64,000 nucleotides of DNA from Benincasa hispida (Eukaryota; Streptophyta; Magnoliopsida; Cucurbitales; Cucurbitaceae): positions 1,829,509-1,893,508 of the forward strand of contig NC_052357.1 in assembly GCF_009727055.1 (NCBI RefSeq), given 5' to 3'. The position numbers and the translations under genes were made by a program. This document shows, one piece after another, positions 12,011 to 26,589 of this stretch; position 1 is the first letter of the stretch; each line of letters begins with the position of its first letter. The notes beneath the pieces are model-generated. The model was not told where the DNA came from and made no database searches. It saw only the letters and a program-made list of their open reading frames with translations.

Positions 12011-12333
12011 TAATAAAATAATAAAAATAAATTAAACAACCGTTGCAATAATTCACATAATGTTAGTTTTCTCTCTCCACTTCTTTGCTTATTCTTCTCA
12101 TCTGTGCCCACTTTTCCAGCATGCAGCGCAGCCACATTTTATTTATTTATTTATTATGTTTATTATTTATTTAAAGAAAATGGATTTACTTTCTAACAAG
12201 TGTTAGGAACAAAAAATGAGAGTATAAATTGAAAGCGACAAAATTATAAAAACTGAAAATTTTAACGTATGCAATGAACAAAAAATGTGAGTTACATGCA
12301 AAACATGATCAAGAGGAACACGACAACAATATA

Positions 12334-12546
12334 GTAATAGGTTCAATGCATGTATGCAATTTCCAACATTTCTAGTCTTAAAATATTTCTTTCATCGACC
12401 ACTCGTGGGATATATATATATCTGTCTCTTATACACATCTAGATGTGTATAAGAGACAGGTAATAGGTTCAATGCATGTATGCAATTTCCAACATTTCTA
12501 GTCTTAAAATATTTCTTTCATCGACCACTCGTGGGATATATATATA
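12334..12546. repeat. Artefactual direct repeat of 87 bp flanking an adapter
   Basis: 12334-12420 and 12460-12546 are essentially identical, both running from GTAATAGGTTCAATGCATG to GTGGGATATATATATA. They are separated only by the adapter junction at 12422-12459. The duplication is best explained by assembly of a mate-pair read across its junction, so the true sequence probably has a single copy. Confidence 0.9.
12422..12459. other. Nextera mate-pair junction adapter (sequencing contamination)
   Basis: The 38 bp are CTGTCTCTTATACACATCT followed immediately by AGATGTGTATAAGAGACAG. These are the 19-nt Tn5 mosaic end and its reverse complement, head to head. That is the exact circularisation junction of Nextera mate-pair libraries and does not occur naturally in plants. 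Confidence 0.97.
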
Positions 12547-12599
12547 TATATCGGGTGTTTTCAAATTTAAAAAACAAGGTAAATTATATATAAATATAA

Positions 12600-12730
12600 T
12601 AAAATATCACTATCTATCACAAAATAAATCGTGATAGACTACAATAAAAATTTATTAGTGTTTGATAGATGTCTATTGCAGTCTATTGTTCAGTAATAAA
12701 TGTCTATTATTGTCTATTATTATCTGTCAT
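12600..12730. repeat. TCTATCA/TGATAGA-rich dispersed repeat
   Basis: Alternating short inverted motifs (CTATCAC, GTGATAGAC, TGATAGATGTC, TTGATAGACA) recur through the block. A second block of the same style is at 19935-20095, inside an intron. I remember this motif style from cucurbit intergenic DNA, but the family is not named. Confidence 0.55.
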
Positions 12731-12786
12731 TGATAGACACTAATATTTTGTTATACTTGAAAATGTTTTTAGCGGTTTTTCATTTA

Positions 12787-12868
12787 TATGTGTATGGGTA
12801 ATTTGTATCTTTAGAGTGTGTGCGTGTGCGTGTGTATGGGTAATTTGTATCTTTAGAGTGTGTGTGTG
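12787..12868. repeat. Tandem duplication with GT-rich linker
   Basis: The unit GTGTATGGGTAATTTGTATC continuing to TTTAGAGTGTGTG occurs twice. The copies are separated and followed by (GT)n/(GTGC) microsatellite sequence. Confidence 0.8.
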
Positions 12869-12874
12869 AAAATT

Positions 12875-13170
12875 GTCGATGTAACAATTCTTACACGTAT
12901 GTAGACTTTTTCAAATTTTGGATTAATAAAACGGCTTATTACAATTAGTTCATAGATGATTTTCAAAAGTAATCTTAATTGAGAATCTAAATTTATTTGT
13001 TTATAAAAGTTTATAAGTTGTCTCATGCAATGTTTATCCAAAGAGATGAGAATGGAATGTATGAATTTATACACCTATTAAAGTTCATGACTTAAATTAA
13101 TACAACTATTAATTCAGAGTTTTAATTGATATAATCTCAAAGTTCAGGATATGAATTGTTATTTTTCTAA
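12875..13170. repeat. MITE-like dispersed repeat, copy 2
   Basis: Shares the AACAATTCTTACACGT, TAATTGAGAATCTAAATT and AATGTTTATCC segments, in order, with 7085-7520. It is non-coding. Confidence 0.5.
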
Positions 13171-13399
13171 TTCTTTTAGTATTTTTCTAACAAAATTGAT
13201 TTCTTCCTATGTTATTTTCTTAGAGGTATAAATTGGTCATTTTCTTAACTTTTAAAGTAGGGTTTTCTAAATTAAGAAGTCAAAAATTTAAATTTTCCCA
13301 ACTTCCGAATGTTGTGTTGGGGACTTCAATATTATATCTCACGTCTTAAAAGTTATTGTTTTTTAAATAATTTACTACTTTGAAAAATAATGATTCATT

Positions 13400-13860
13400 T
13401 GATAATTATTTGGTTTTAATTTTTAAAAATTAAGTTTATAAACACAACCACTTCAATAATTCTACCTATAAGTTTCTTTGTTTTGCTGACTACTTTCTGT
13501 TTTCAAAAATCAAGTTAGGTTTTGAAAACTAAAACAATTTATGTCTTGCTTGGTAACAATTTGGATTTTAGTTTTTAGTTTTTGAAAATTAAGTCTACGA
13601 ACATCTCTATCACCTTTGGATTTCTTGCTTAGTTATCTATTTTCTACCCATGTTTTCAAAAACCAAGCCAAATTTTAAAAAACTAAAAAAATAGTTTTTA
13701 AAAACTTATTTTTCTTAAAAAATTTGGCTAGGAATTCAACTTTTGAAATTAAGAAAGATGTAAATCATTATTAAAAAAAAGTGAGAAAGTAGACTTAATT
13801 TTTAAAAATCAAAAATTAAAAAACAAAATAATTACGAAAACTTGTTTCAATATTTAGAAT
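13400..13860. mobile_element. hAT-like non-autonomous element (cucurbit foldback), two overlapping copies
   Basis: The main copy is about 13540-13860. It begins GGTAACAATTTGGATTTTAG and ends in an inverted counterpart (AAAAATCAAAAATTAAAAAA, with TTACGAAAAC). Its middle holds CCAAGCCAAATTTTAAAAAA and GAATTCAACTTTTGAAATTA. A partial copy at about 13400-13530 shares AAAATTAAGTTTATAAACAC. I recall this element as very common in cucurbit genomes. It is one of the reasons for the taxonomic call, and that is from memory. Confidence 0.6.
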
Positions 13861-14599
13861 TTGACTAATCTAGAATTCTAAAACTAAGTTCTTCCCATTT
13901 TAACAATCAAATAGATAAAGATTTGAGGCACCTACAAAGCAATGTGAATCGTTTTAATTTTATAATATAAATATTATTTTAATTTTTTTAAAAAAAAAAA
14001 ACCCATGTATTAATTTTTCATGTTTGATACTAGTGATTTCAAAATGGAAAAAATTACTTTTTATTATTTTTAGAATAATTTCGAAATGTATCTTTAATTA
14101 TTCAAAGTCAATTTAATGTTGATTTAAATTTTTAAACGCGAAGTGTGTTTATACAATCAAAATGATTTTAAATAATAATAACATATTTTGGAGTTATTTT
14201 AAATAACACAAGTAATTTTAAGTAAATCATAAACAGAAGGTTAAAAATTTTAAAATGGTTGGAACCAAATTGAATATATTGTAAGAATAAAATAATTGTA
14301 AACCCCAAAAAGATATTTGTGAGGTTGATTGATTCTTGTACAAGCAAAGTTTATAGTTTATTCATTTTATTCTATCGAATCAAACTGAATGAAACTTTTC
14401 ATAGATCCATAACTTTTTGTTTCCTCGAGAACAGCAAAATAGAGAGAGTGCTACTCATGCAATAGTTTCGAACTTCAAAACTAAGTTTTGTCTTTTCTTT
14501 CTACATTCAAAATAAAATATTGTATATTTAGCAATGTCCTAAATTCTGAATAACAGTCCTCAAATTTCCAACAATATGTGTTTGTATCCCGAGTTTTAA
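13861..14599. other. AT-rich intergenic DNA without a recognised feature
   Basis: Nothing was seen beyond A/T-rich sequence and short homopolymers. Confidence 0.5.
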
Positions 14600-14990
14600 A
14601 AATGTACTTTTTATTCGTAAAGAATTATTTGGTTTTTAGATTTTTACGATATATCTTTTTAGTTTCTAAATTTTTAAAAATATATATTAAAACATCTCTC
14701 AAATAACTTTATACTATTATCTTAAATAATTATATGACATTTTAAGTTAGAAGAATGATTTTTAACTCTCTAAAACTATTTTTTTCGAATTTTAAATATC
14801 GCATAACTATTTTTAAAAAATCAAATAAAAAATACTTCAATGACCTTTTAAACCTCTTTTTAAAAATTCAATGATTAAAAAGTATATTTTGAAAATTCGG
14901 AGATCAAATAGACCTATTTTTATTAACTTGGCGACTAAAATTGTACATCTTTAAAACTCAATGACCATATGAACATATTCTTTTTTGACA
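14600..14990. repeat. AT-rich foldback repeat (MITE-like), copy 2
   Basis: Inverted halves carry TTTTTAGTTTCTAAATTTTT on the left and AAAAATTCAATGATTAAAAA on the right, around a centre with AATTATATGACATTTTAAG. It is related to 11560-12010. Confidence 0.5.
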
Positions 14991-15599
14991 AACTGATGTG
15001 TATTTGTTCTACTTGTATATATTTTGATATGTCATAAGGTAGTTTATAGCTTCCACACGATTCTGAAATACTTCATTTATAACAAGTAATAAGTGGAAGT
15101 AGTATAAAAAATTCTATATTAATATTTTCTTGTCCATTTATAAACTTGTGTATAACGAGTGTAATGAACAATAAATAAGAGTTACATTCTATAAAAGAAA
15201 GAAGAAAAAAAGAATGCATTTGACAAAGAATGTTTCCTTGTGTGTATATATATATATGAGATTTTTACATAAAAAATTATCTTTAAGCCTTATATTTCAA
15301 AAATGTCTTTAAATTTGAATTTTTTCAAGAAAGACTTTTAATATCATTTTTGGACAAATTTACCATTTTTTATTATTTTTATTCCTGATTTTTATATATA
15401 TTTTTCTATTTTCAAAACTTTCTTAATGATGGAGAAGAGAGAAACTACATTTATTATAGAGAGAAGATTCATCTAATATAATTTTTTTCATATTTTCAAA
15501 TGGAGAGAAAATGCATTTATTTGTTGAGATTTTTTCTTTTATTTAATTTAATTGGGGAAGGAAAATATATTTAATGAAATTTTTTTTTTCTATTTTCAT

Positions 15600-16370
15600 T
15601 GGTTTCATGTTTTTTGTCCGCAAATTCATAGTTATTTAAAATATACCTCATAATATTTTGTTACGAATTTGAAAATATTATAACCAATATGTGAAATATA
15701 CCACAGTATATAAATTCAATGCTTAACATAAATCTCCATGTAATACATTTATTATGGAGAGAGAAAATACTTTTATTATTATTTTTTTCCCTTTTTCGAT
15801 TGTAAAGATAAAATGCATTTGATATATTTTTTCTATTTTTATTTGGAGAGAGAAAATGACATTTAATATGATTTTATTTTTCATTTTGTTTTTCATGTTG
15901 ATTTTTGTTATCATGTGAAATATTTCATTCTTTGTTCACTTGTACATGTAATATATTTCATTGTTTATTTGTACATATCAATTTACTGGGGTTTCTTTTA
16001 CGGATTAATGGTTATTTTAAATAATTCTTAGAACATTTTGATGGATTCATGATTATTTTAAATATACCTTAGAACATTTTGTTAGGTATTTAAAAATATT
16101 CTAACCAATATATAAAATATACTACAGTTTATAAATTAAAGATTGACTAAATGCTTGACATATATCACAGTATAAACCAATATATGAAATATACTACATT
16201 ATATAAATCTTCATAAATTTCATTTACACCACAGTATATATATCATAATACAATAAGTCTAAATAAAAAAAAAAACACTCATTTATTTTAAATAAATTAA
16301 TACATATACCACAGTATATATCAAATTTCCTACAAAAGCTAAAAAAAATACATATATATCACTGTATATA
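15600..16370. repeat. Dispersed repeats with ATACCACAGTATATA motif
   Basis: A block of about 95 bp recurs at 15625-15720 and 16041-16137, and again outside at 17722-17812. It runs from TTCATGATTATTTTAAATAT through TTTGAAAATATTATAACCAA to ACCACAGTATATAAATTC. The short motif ACCACAGTATATA is scattered further through 16140-16370 and 17930-18110. Confidence 0.65.
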
Positions 16371-16660
16371 TAGAAAATAGGAAAAAATAAAGTTCATCTT
16401 CATACAGGAGTTTATAATACACAACCATCTATCTTCATCCCTTTTTCTTCTTCAACCATGGCCACCACGGATCTATCTCCCGTCGTCGTCCACCAAATTT
16501 GCTCGCCCCGCCGTACTGTTGACTGAAAGACTCAACCCGTCATCGTTGATTCGCCCCACACCGTCCGGACCATCGATTCATCCCAAGTTGTTTATGTCAC
16601 CTCATGCTAGGTCATCAATTCGCCCCACACCGTCTTCTACCATCTACAACTCACATCATC
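16371..16660. other. GC-richer island without a recognised gene
   Basis: Around 16440-16660 the base composition becomes less AT-rich, with CCACGGATC and TCGCCCCACACCGTC segments; the last is repeated near 16550 and 16625. Short open frames exist, but none resembles a known protein. It may be the remnant of an LTR or a leader. Confidence 0.4.
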
Positions 16661-16866
16661 GAAAAGAGAAAAGAGAGGGAGGGGGAAGAAGAAAAGAGAG
16701 GGAAAAGGAAGAAATGGGTGTGAATTATGGGGAGAGAATATGTGAAATATATTATTGGGGGAGAGAGAACATATGCATTGGGGAGAGAGAATATGCATGA
16801 GAAAGAGAGAGTATGCATGGGGGAGAGAAAATATGCATGGAGGAGAGAAAAATACATACATACATA
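16661..16866. repeat. Purine-rich minisatellite-like tract
   Basis: A unit close to GGGGGAGAGAGAATATGCAT recurs about five times between 16729 and 16850 with drifting length. It follows a GGAAGAAGAAAAGAGAGG tract. Long open frames on both strands here are by-products of the tract. Confidence 0.75.
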
Positions 16867-17447
16867 AATAAATAAATATAACTTATGTGAAGGCTAAATT
16901 ATAAATAATTGCTAATATTAGTAAAAATATGGAGGCTAATAGGTATTTTTTATTAAAAAAAAATTCAAAATATTAACGTAATATGTGCCTATTCTTAAGA
17001 ATTTTGACATAGAAATTCCTATATATATTGTGAATGGTCATTATTAATGAAGCATTTTCAATATTCATAAAAGGTAAAATATTTAATTATTAATTTTTGA
17101 AAAATACCTTTTAAGGTTGACATTTTAGAGATGTTTCTGTATCGAGATTTTTGTAAAAAAAAATAGACATCCTCTACATTTCCCTCTGACATAAAAAATT
17201 TAAAGTTTGCTTGCATGCACATTCAATGGGGGCCCTGGAATTAAAAGGCAAGTTGGTATAAATGAGACAGTAGAAAAAACAAAAAGTAATATAGGATCCA
17301 AAAATAATTAGAGAAAAACAAGTTTGCGTTTCCTTTTCGCTTTGCCTATGGTGGATATAGAGATCTTTTTTGGTCACACTTACTTGTCTTTTTCTGAAAT
17401 ATGACCAAAAACAGACACAACCAAACATTATTTCGATAAAATATTTT

Positions 17448-17451
<4 letters not shown>

Positions 17452-17483
<32 letters not shown>
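17452..17483. repeat. Poly(A) run of 32
   Basis: This is an uninterrupted A tract. It could be the tail of a retroposed element, but no element body could be recognised upstream. Confidence 0.9.
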
Positions 17484-17486
<3 letters not shown>

Positions 17487-19129
17487 AATCTTTATATCTA
17501 CTTTCTAGGAATGGATGACTAGAGATTCAATCTCTTTTCAAAATTTGTTTGGATAAATGTCCAAATTTTTTAGTATTTTTATATATAAGATTTAATAGAA
17601 TTTTTCGATGAAAATACCCTTTATGAGGGGCGGTTAGAGAGAGAATATGCCTTGAAAAAATCTTTTCATATTTACAAAGTTAACGCATTTCATATATTAA
17701 GGAACTGAGTTTATTGACGGATTCATGTTATTTTTAAATATACCTTAGAATATTATATTAGATTTTTTCAAATGATCTAACCAATATATAAAATATACTA
17801 GTAAATATATTTGATATGTACTCAAATAGATAGTTATATAATTTAAAAGTTTAGATATATAGTATCCCTAATGATGATACAATATATAAATTACGAGTAT
17901 TTATCATTTAACCAAATACCTTTATCAATTATATCACAATATATAAATCACATATTTATTTAATTTTCAACTTAAATCACAACATATATCATAAATCTCA
18001 TTTATGTCATAGTATATATCATAAATTCGAAGCCGTCGAAAATAAACAAAAGTATCTACCATGATCTATAAATCACAGATGAGTTCAATTTTCAACATAA
18101 AACATATATATGACTAGGTTTTCAGAGAGAAATTGAAGATGGAAATTTCTGGATATTTTGGGATGTCATGATTTTAATATTTTTTCCTATAAAAGTGTAC
18201 CTCATTCAATATCCATTTCTCTTTCCTATTTTAAAAAAACATATAACTAAATTAATGGTTGGGACCAAATGGTAATAGGGTTTTTTTTTTTTTTTTAATT
18301 CTAAAGTCAACTTAGACAAATAATGAAAAAGTTGAAAATAATTATTAGAACCTTATGTGTTGTTATCCCTTCTTTCAAGGATCCAATAAATGGGCCCATT
18401 CATGTAGGATACAAGAACATAACCTTTGGGCCAATGCCAAGCCCATTGTTCTCCTCAGAGAGAACTTACATAGAGAGGTTAGGTTACCCTTTCCTTTAAA
18501 TAGATCCTTTTTTTATATATATAATTTTTGCCTAAAATGTAGTTCTATTTTCTAATTCAATTACATTTAAACATTCACATGAAATTTAACATGTTAAAAT
18601 ATATATAAGAAAATTTCAAATAAGACAAATACCATTTGATTTCTTATTGGATTCGGCTAGTTTCTTTAATGTTGAATTCTTTTTAAATTGTCCTCCCTCC
18701 TCATACTTGCCCATCATAAAAGAAAAAACACGCATTTACTCTATTTTTTACAAATTCTTTCACATATTTTTAATCTCTAAATCGCAGTCATATATGAAGT
18801 ATATATGAGTATATATGGAGGAATATAAAGAAAATACATATTTTTCATATATTTTTAATTGAATATAAGTATGTGGAAGTATATATACTAATAGCAAGTG
18901 TATGTATGAAGATATATATACTTGTGGGATAAAGTGTATGAAAGTATATACCAATGCAAGAGATATACACATAAATTGATTGTTGAGTATAACGTAATTA
19001 AAGTGCAGAATCGGAATGGATGTTGTCTCCTGGAAAAACATTATGAAAGAAGATTTCATCTCTTCAGTTGATAGGTTCGTGATGGAAGAACAAATATGAT
19101 TAAAACAGAGTGCCTAAACTAACAGAGCT
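17484..19129. other. AT-rich intergenic DNA
   Basis: Apart from the repeat copy at 17722-17812 and ATATATAC-rich sequence at 18780-19000, nothing was seen. The 99-codon minus-strand frame at 18760-19059 lies in that ATATATAC-rich DNA and shows no domain. Confidence 0.5.
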
Positions 19130-19253
19130 GATGCAAGGATCGGCCGGATGCTAATATTGTAGATTAATATATATTTAATAACATTTTTTTCGATGCAAGG
19201 ATCAGCAGGATGCTAATATTGTAGATTGATATATACATTTAATAACATTTTTT
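19130..19253. repeat. Tandem duplication, two units of 62 bp
   Basis: Both units run from GATGCAAGGATC through GGATGCTAATATTGTAGATT to AATAACATTTTTTT. They differ at a few positions (CGGCC against AGCAG, and a small indel). Confidence 0.9.
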
Positions 19254-19256
19254 TAA

Positions 19257-19460
19257 CTATCATGAATTGGTCTACTGGTTAAATAGGGGGCATGACCTTG
19301 ATAAAATGCTAAGAAGACATGAGTTCAATCTATGTTAGCCATCTATCTAGGATTTAATGTCGTAAGAGTTTCTTTTAACACTCGGATATTCTAAGATCAA
19401 GCAAGTTGTCAAGTGAATTAGTCGAGGTACGTGTAACTGACCAGCACAAAATAAAATAGT
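19257..19460 (+). mobile_element. tRNA-derived SINE copy
   Basis: A-box TGGTCTACTGG and B-box-like GAGTTCAATCTA are about 45 bp apart. The unrelated body GGATTTAATGTCGTAAGAGT continues to AATTAGTCGAGGTACGTGTA. The same body is present inverted at 11148-11315 and partly at 19605-19675 (GAGTTCAATCCATGATGG, TTTAATATCCTACGA). This is the layout of a plant SINE. It lies just downstream of the minus-strand EGF-like gene. Confidence 0.7.
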
Positions 19461-19604
19461 GTGCATAACTCAACAATAATTGGCATATAAAAAAAAAATC
19501 AAAAATAAGTGTGTTCAAATATTAGCATTCGTTGACATGTGCATTAAGATTATCTAGTCTATTAATACAAAATGAAAGAGAAATAATATAGCAGAAATTT
19601 AGAC

Positions 19605-19675
19605 GATACTAATAGAAGGATGAGTTCAATCCATGATGGTCATTTACTTAGAATTTAATATCCTACGATTTAAAA
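19605..19675 (+). mobile_element. SINE fragment next to the EGF-like gene stop codon
   Basis: GATGAGTTCAATCCATGATG and GAATTTAATATCCTACGA match the body of the copy at 19257. It ends about 5 bp from the stop codon of the EGF-like gene, so it would lie in that gene's 3' UTR on the opposite strand. Confidence 0.55.
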
Positions 19676-19679
19676 AATA

Positions 19680-21650
19680 CTATAGAATAGAAAAAATCTT
19701 GCCAATTTTTTGGGGAATTGAAGCAGAAGCACTTCTATGAGGAGATGCACAATGGCAATCTTCTCCAAAAAAGCCTGTAAGAATAATCATACACAAGAAA
19801 GAAATTCAAAAAATGGGCATCCATAACAAAGGTCCCATGAGGCCAAACTAAGGGTTGAGCGAGTCCTTAGGCAGCACGGACACTTGGAAAAAATTTTAGG
19901 CTGAAAATTGTGTCGGTGCACATCGTATCTTTTATTTAAGTTTATTTTCAAATATAGAAAAATAAACTAAAATATTTACAAAAAAGACCAAAATTTCATA
20001 ATCTATCAATTTCACTAATAGATACTGATAGACTTCATCTATCATTGATAAATTCTGAAATTTTACTGTATTTTGTAAATATTCCTAAAAATTCTTAAAA
20101 GGAAAAAAATGTGAAGTAACATGAAACTTATTAAACAAAACAAATAAAAATATGGACGGTACTTACAGCGCCTAAAGCATGTTAAAAACGTTAAATTCAA
20201 GAAATTTCCGGAGCCTTCGTGGCAATGGCAAGTGTATGAGTATGTAGCTGTTCCATCGGCCACGCAGGCTCCATTACCACACCAAACAACCCGGCAGGCT
20301 GAAACTTTAACATGAAAGCTCTTTCTTCACTTTCAATATGATATTACTGAGTTCAAGATAACAGAACGTGAAATCTAAATGTTATACAAAAGAGTAAAAT
20401 TCTACATGTAGCTTAGAGAGCAACGTACAGTTTGAGAATACAAAAGGTGTATGAAGGAACCACCGTTGTTGGTGGCAGTAGAGGTGGAAGTGGAGATCCA
20501 CCGCCACTTTGGAATTCGGCAGTGCCTGAAAGTTCAGTAACTATTCATATAACTCTAATTATCTATTTTCCCATAAAAAATTATTTTTCCTCTCCCCAAC
20601 TTGTCTGAAAGTTGTTACCTAGTGAGCATTATTAAAATAATTGTAAGTACACGCAGCAGAGAAGTGATGAGACCCGTAATTTGTTCCATATTATAGCTAA
20701 CTTTATTTTTCACAATCTTTGTTGTGCTCTTTATATTTTATTTTAATACAGAGAAACTGGACACGCCCACCATGAGAAAAGACAGTTGGTGCATTCCCGA
20801 CGCAAATTATTCTTTACACCCATGAACTTAATGTATTGACAAATAATAGTCGTACACTATACCATTAAGCAATTTAGAAATAAATTAAGTTAATTTCTTC
20901 AAAAAATGGTGATTCCTTCTCGTTCATATTCCTGCAAGTCTTAGCATTGGCATGTATCCTATTCTCTCAATGGTGCAGATATCTTTATTAAAGGTAAGAA
21001 CCAATCTAATCCACATTGATTTAAGAATTTTACTAAACTGTATAGCAATTTTTCTTATTCAAGACTCGATTCAATACCTTTTACCTCTAAATTCTAGGCA
21101 CCGTTATATTTTATGCAATTCAATTAGTAGAATTAAACTAGATGGAGATAAATCAAAACCATCAAAATAAGGAGGCATATTACGTTATTACCATATATAT
21201 GTATTGAATACGGTTAATATATAGTACAATCTGTAGTTGTGTGTTTGTGTAGGCAGAAAGAGATTCTTACCGTTGGGAAGAACACAATAGGGGAAGGTGA
21301 ACAAACCAATCTGGCGTTTCCTCCAACCAAAGTTACACTCACAATCGAAACCAAGAAATGATGCATTAGATGCCTTGCAAGTTCCTTGCCCACAATTTAT
21401 GACTGAGCACACGGCAGTACCTGCAAATAAAATCAGAATATTTAAAATAAAATTAAACCTCCCTAACCAACCCAAAAAAATGAACAAAAGCAAAAGCTAA
21501 AAGCATAACTAGACCCGGTACAGACAAACTCATAGAAAAAGGATTTAAATTGGTACCTTGTGATGCTGAAGAGTTCAGAATTCCACTGGTTGCAAGGAAG
21601 AACTGAAAAGAAATGAGAATGAGGATGCAGAGACTGACGCCTTCTTCCAT
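19680..21650 (-). CDS. Secreted EGF-like domain protein (5 exons)
   Basis: Proposed exons on the minus strand: 21557-21650, 21271-21420, 20442-20525, 20167-20298, 19680-19774, giving about 184 aa. Exon 1 encodes a signal peptide (MEEGVSLCILILISFQFF...). Exon 2 encodes a cysteine-rich EGF-like module (C-S-V-I-N-C-G-Q-G-T-C). Exon 4 encodes a second (W-C-G-N-G-A-C ... C-H-C-H-E-G), and exon 5 ends after F-F-G-E-D-C. This order matches a plant family of small extracellular proteins annotated as notch-like or EGF-like, whose biochemical role I do not know. Start: first ATG after a TATA-like box. Oddities: exon 3 needs a weak donor (T|GTATTC at 20441) to keep frame, whereas the stronger nearby donor GTACGT would break it. 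Two cysteines I expect from the family around P-N-C...Q-C are glycine and serine here. The tail is short and lacks an obvious GPI-type hydrophobic end. It may be a diverged or decaying copy. Confidence 0.72.
19935..20095. repeat. TCTATCA/TGATAGA-rich repeat in EGF-like gene intron 4
   Basis: AATCTATCAATTTCAC, AATAGATACTGATAGACT and CATCTATCATTGATAAATT alternate, flanked by AAATATTTACAAAAA and its near-inverse TTTTGTAAATATTCC. This suggests a foldback element of about 150 bp. Confidence 0.55.
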
Positions 21651-21684
21651 GGTGTTTCCTGCTAAAATGACTACGAAGATTGCA

Positions 21685-21696
21685 CTATTTAAATAG
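21685..21696 (-). promoter_or_regulatory. TATA-like box of the EGF-like gene
   Basis: CTATTTAAATAG lies 35 bp upstream of the proposed start codon. A TATA box here would leave a very short 5' UTR. The position is suggestive only. Confidence 0.45.
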
Positions 21697-22160
21697 AAAG
21701 TGCCCCCCGGGTCCCCCTCCCCCTTTTTCATGCTGGTTTTTGTCAATGACCAGGATTGGTGATGTCACAACATAATGAGAACCTCTAGTACAATACACAC
21801 AGACCTCACATTTAAAATTAAACATAAACCAGCAAACACAAGAACTAAATTTGAAGCTGGTTTCCGGAAAGTCTACAAAACTAATTTCATAGTGTGAGTT
21901 TCCGAGTAAAAGATAGAAAATAGTACATTTCATTGGTGCAGAAGTGAATGTCAATGGATACTTCAACTTCTTCGTAAATGATAAAGTTACATAGAATCAG
22001 TGGTTAAAGGAAGCAAAAGTTTAAAAGCTGTATAGAAGGCTGCAGATATTAATCACACCGTGACAACACAATGAATATCATAAAAACAAAATTAATAAAC
22101 AAACCACTTGGCAGAAGGGAAAGTGGTGAATCTGTTATTGATCTTCATACTAGTGTGTAA
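21697..22160. other. Intergenic spacer between the EGF-like gene and KTN1
   Basis: About 460 bp. It should contain the EGF-like gene promoter and the 3' UTR of KTN1. A GGGGGCACTTTC/GGGGGACCC-rich patch lies at about 21700-21722. No other feature was recognised. Confidence 0.5.
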
Positions 22161-26069
<3,909 letters not shown>

Positions 26070-26190
26070 TCTCTCTCAATCTGTGGCTATCTCTCTCTCT
26101 AACTGGCAACTCCTAAAGAAAATCCTTCAACTCATGTAAATGTAGAACAAAGAAAGCTCCAGAGTGCGTCTCTCTCTCTCTTCTTTCTCA
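26070..26190 (-). promoter_or_regulatory. GA-rich leader/promoter tract of KTN1
   Basis: Upstream of the start codon the minus strand has two GAGAGA runs: at about 26090-26100, and a longer AGAGAGAGAGA run at about 26167-26180. GA/CT microsatellites are common in plant 5' UTRs. No TATA box is evident, which fits a broadly expressed gene. Confidence 0.45.
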
Positions 26191-26589
26191 CTCTAGAAGT
26201 CGATGAAGCGAACGATGACAGAGACCTATGAGCTTTCAGAGTCCAAGGAATGAGAAATCGGGGAAGAAGATCAAAATTACTGAAATAACCTTGGGCTTCT
26301 TTATGGAAGAAAGGTCCATTATTCGCTTTGCCTTTAGGAAAGGTTTGTTAGAACCGTTAACGAATGTAGGGCCGCCCAGTGAATTTTGAAGTTAAAAGTT
26401 GGGCCAAAGTGGGCCCACTAAAATTTGAAGTTAAAATTTTTTGGGCCAAAATGGGCCCACTTTCATTAATAGCCAATCAACTTAGCCACTTTTTTCTAAA
26501 ACTAAATTATATGATTTATACTTTAATTGCTTGCATTAAATTTTGAAAAATGAAGTTTCTCATGTATTTCCTTAATTTTTTTTAGGTAA
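26191..26589. other. KTN1 upstream region
   Basis: No clear core promoter element was seen. The phrase GGGCCAAAGTGGGCCCACT near 26402 recurs in altered form near 26443 (GGGCCAAAATGGGCCCACT), each preceded by AAATTTGAAGTTAAAA-like sequence. This is a small imperfect duplication containing the GGGCC motif. Confidence 0.5.

Noticed and set aside
12422..12459. A natural 38-bp palindrome or transposon end
   Set aside because: It equals the commercial Nextera junction base for base.
16519..16861. Open frames of 68-93 codons on both strands
   Set aside because: They overlap a purine-rich minisatellite and a GC-richer patch; the translations are low complexity.
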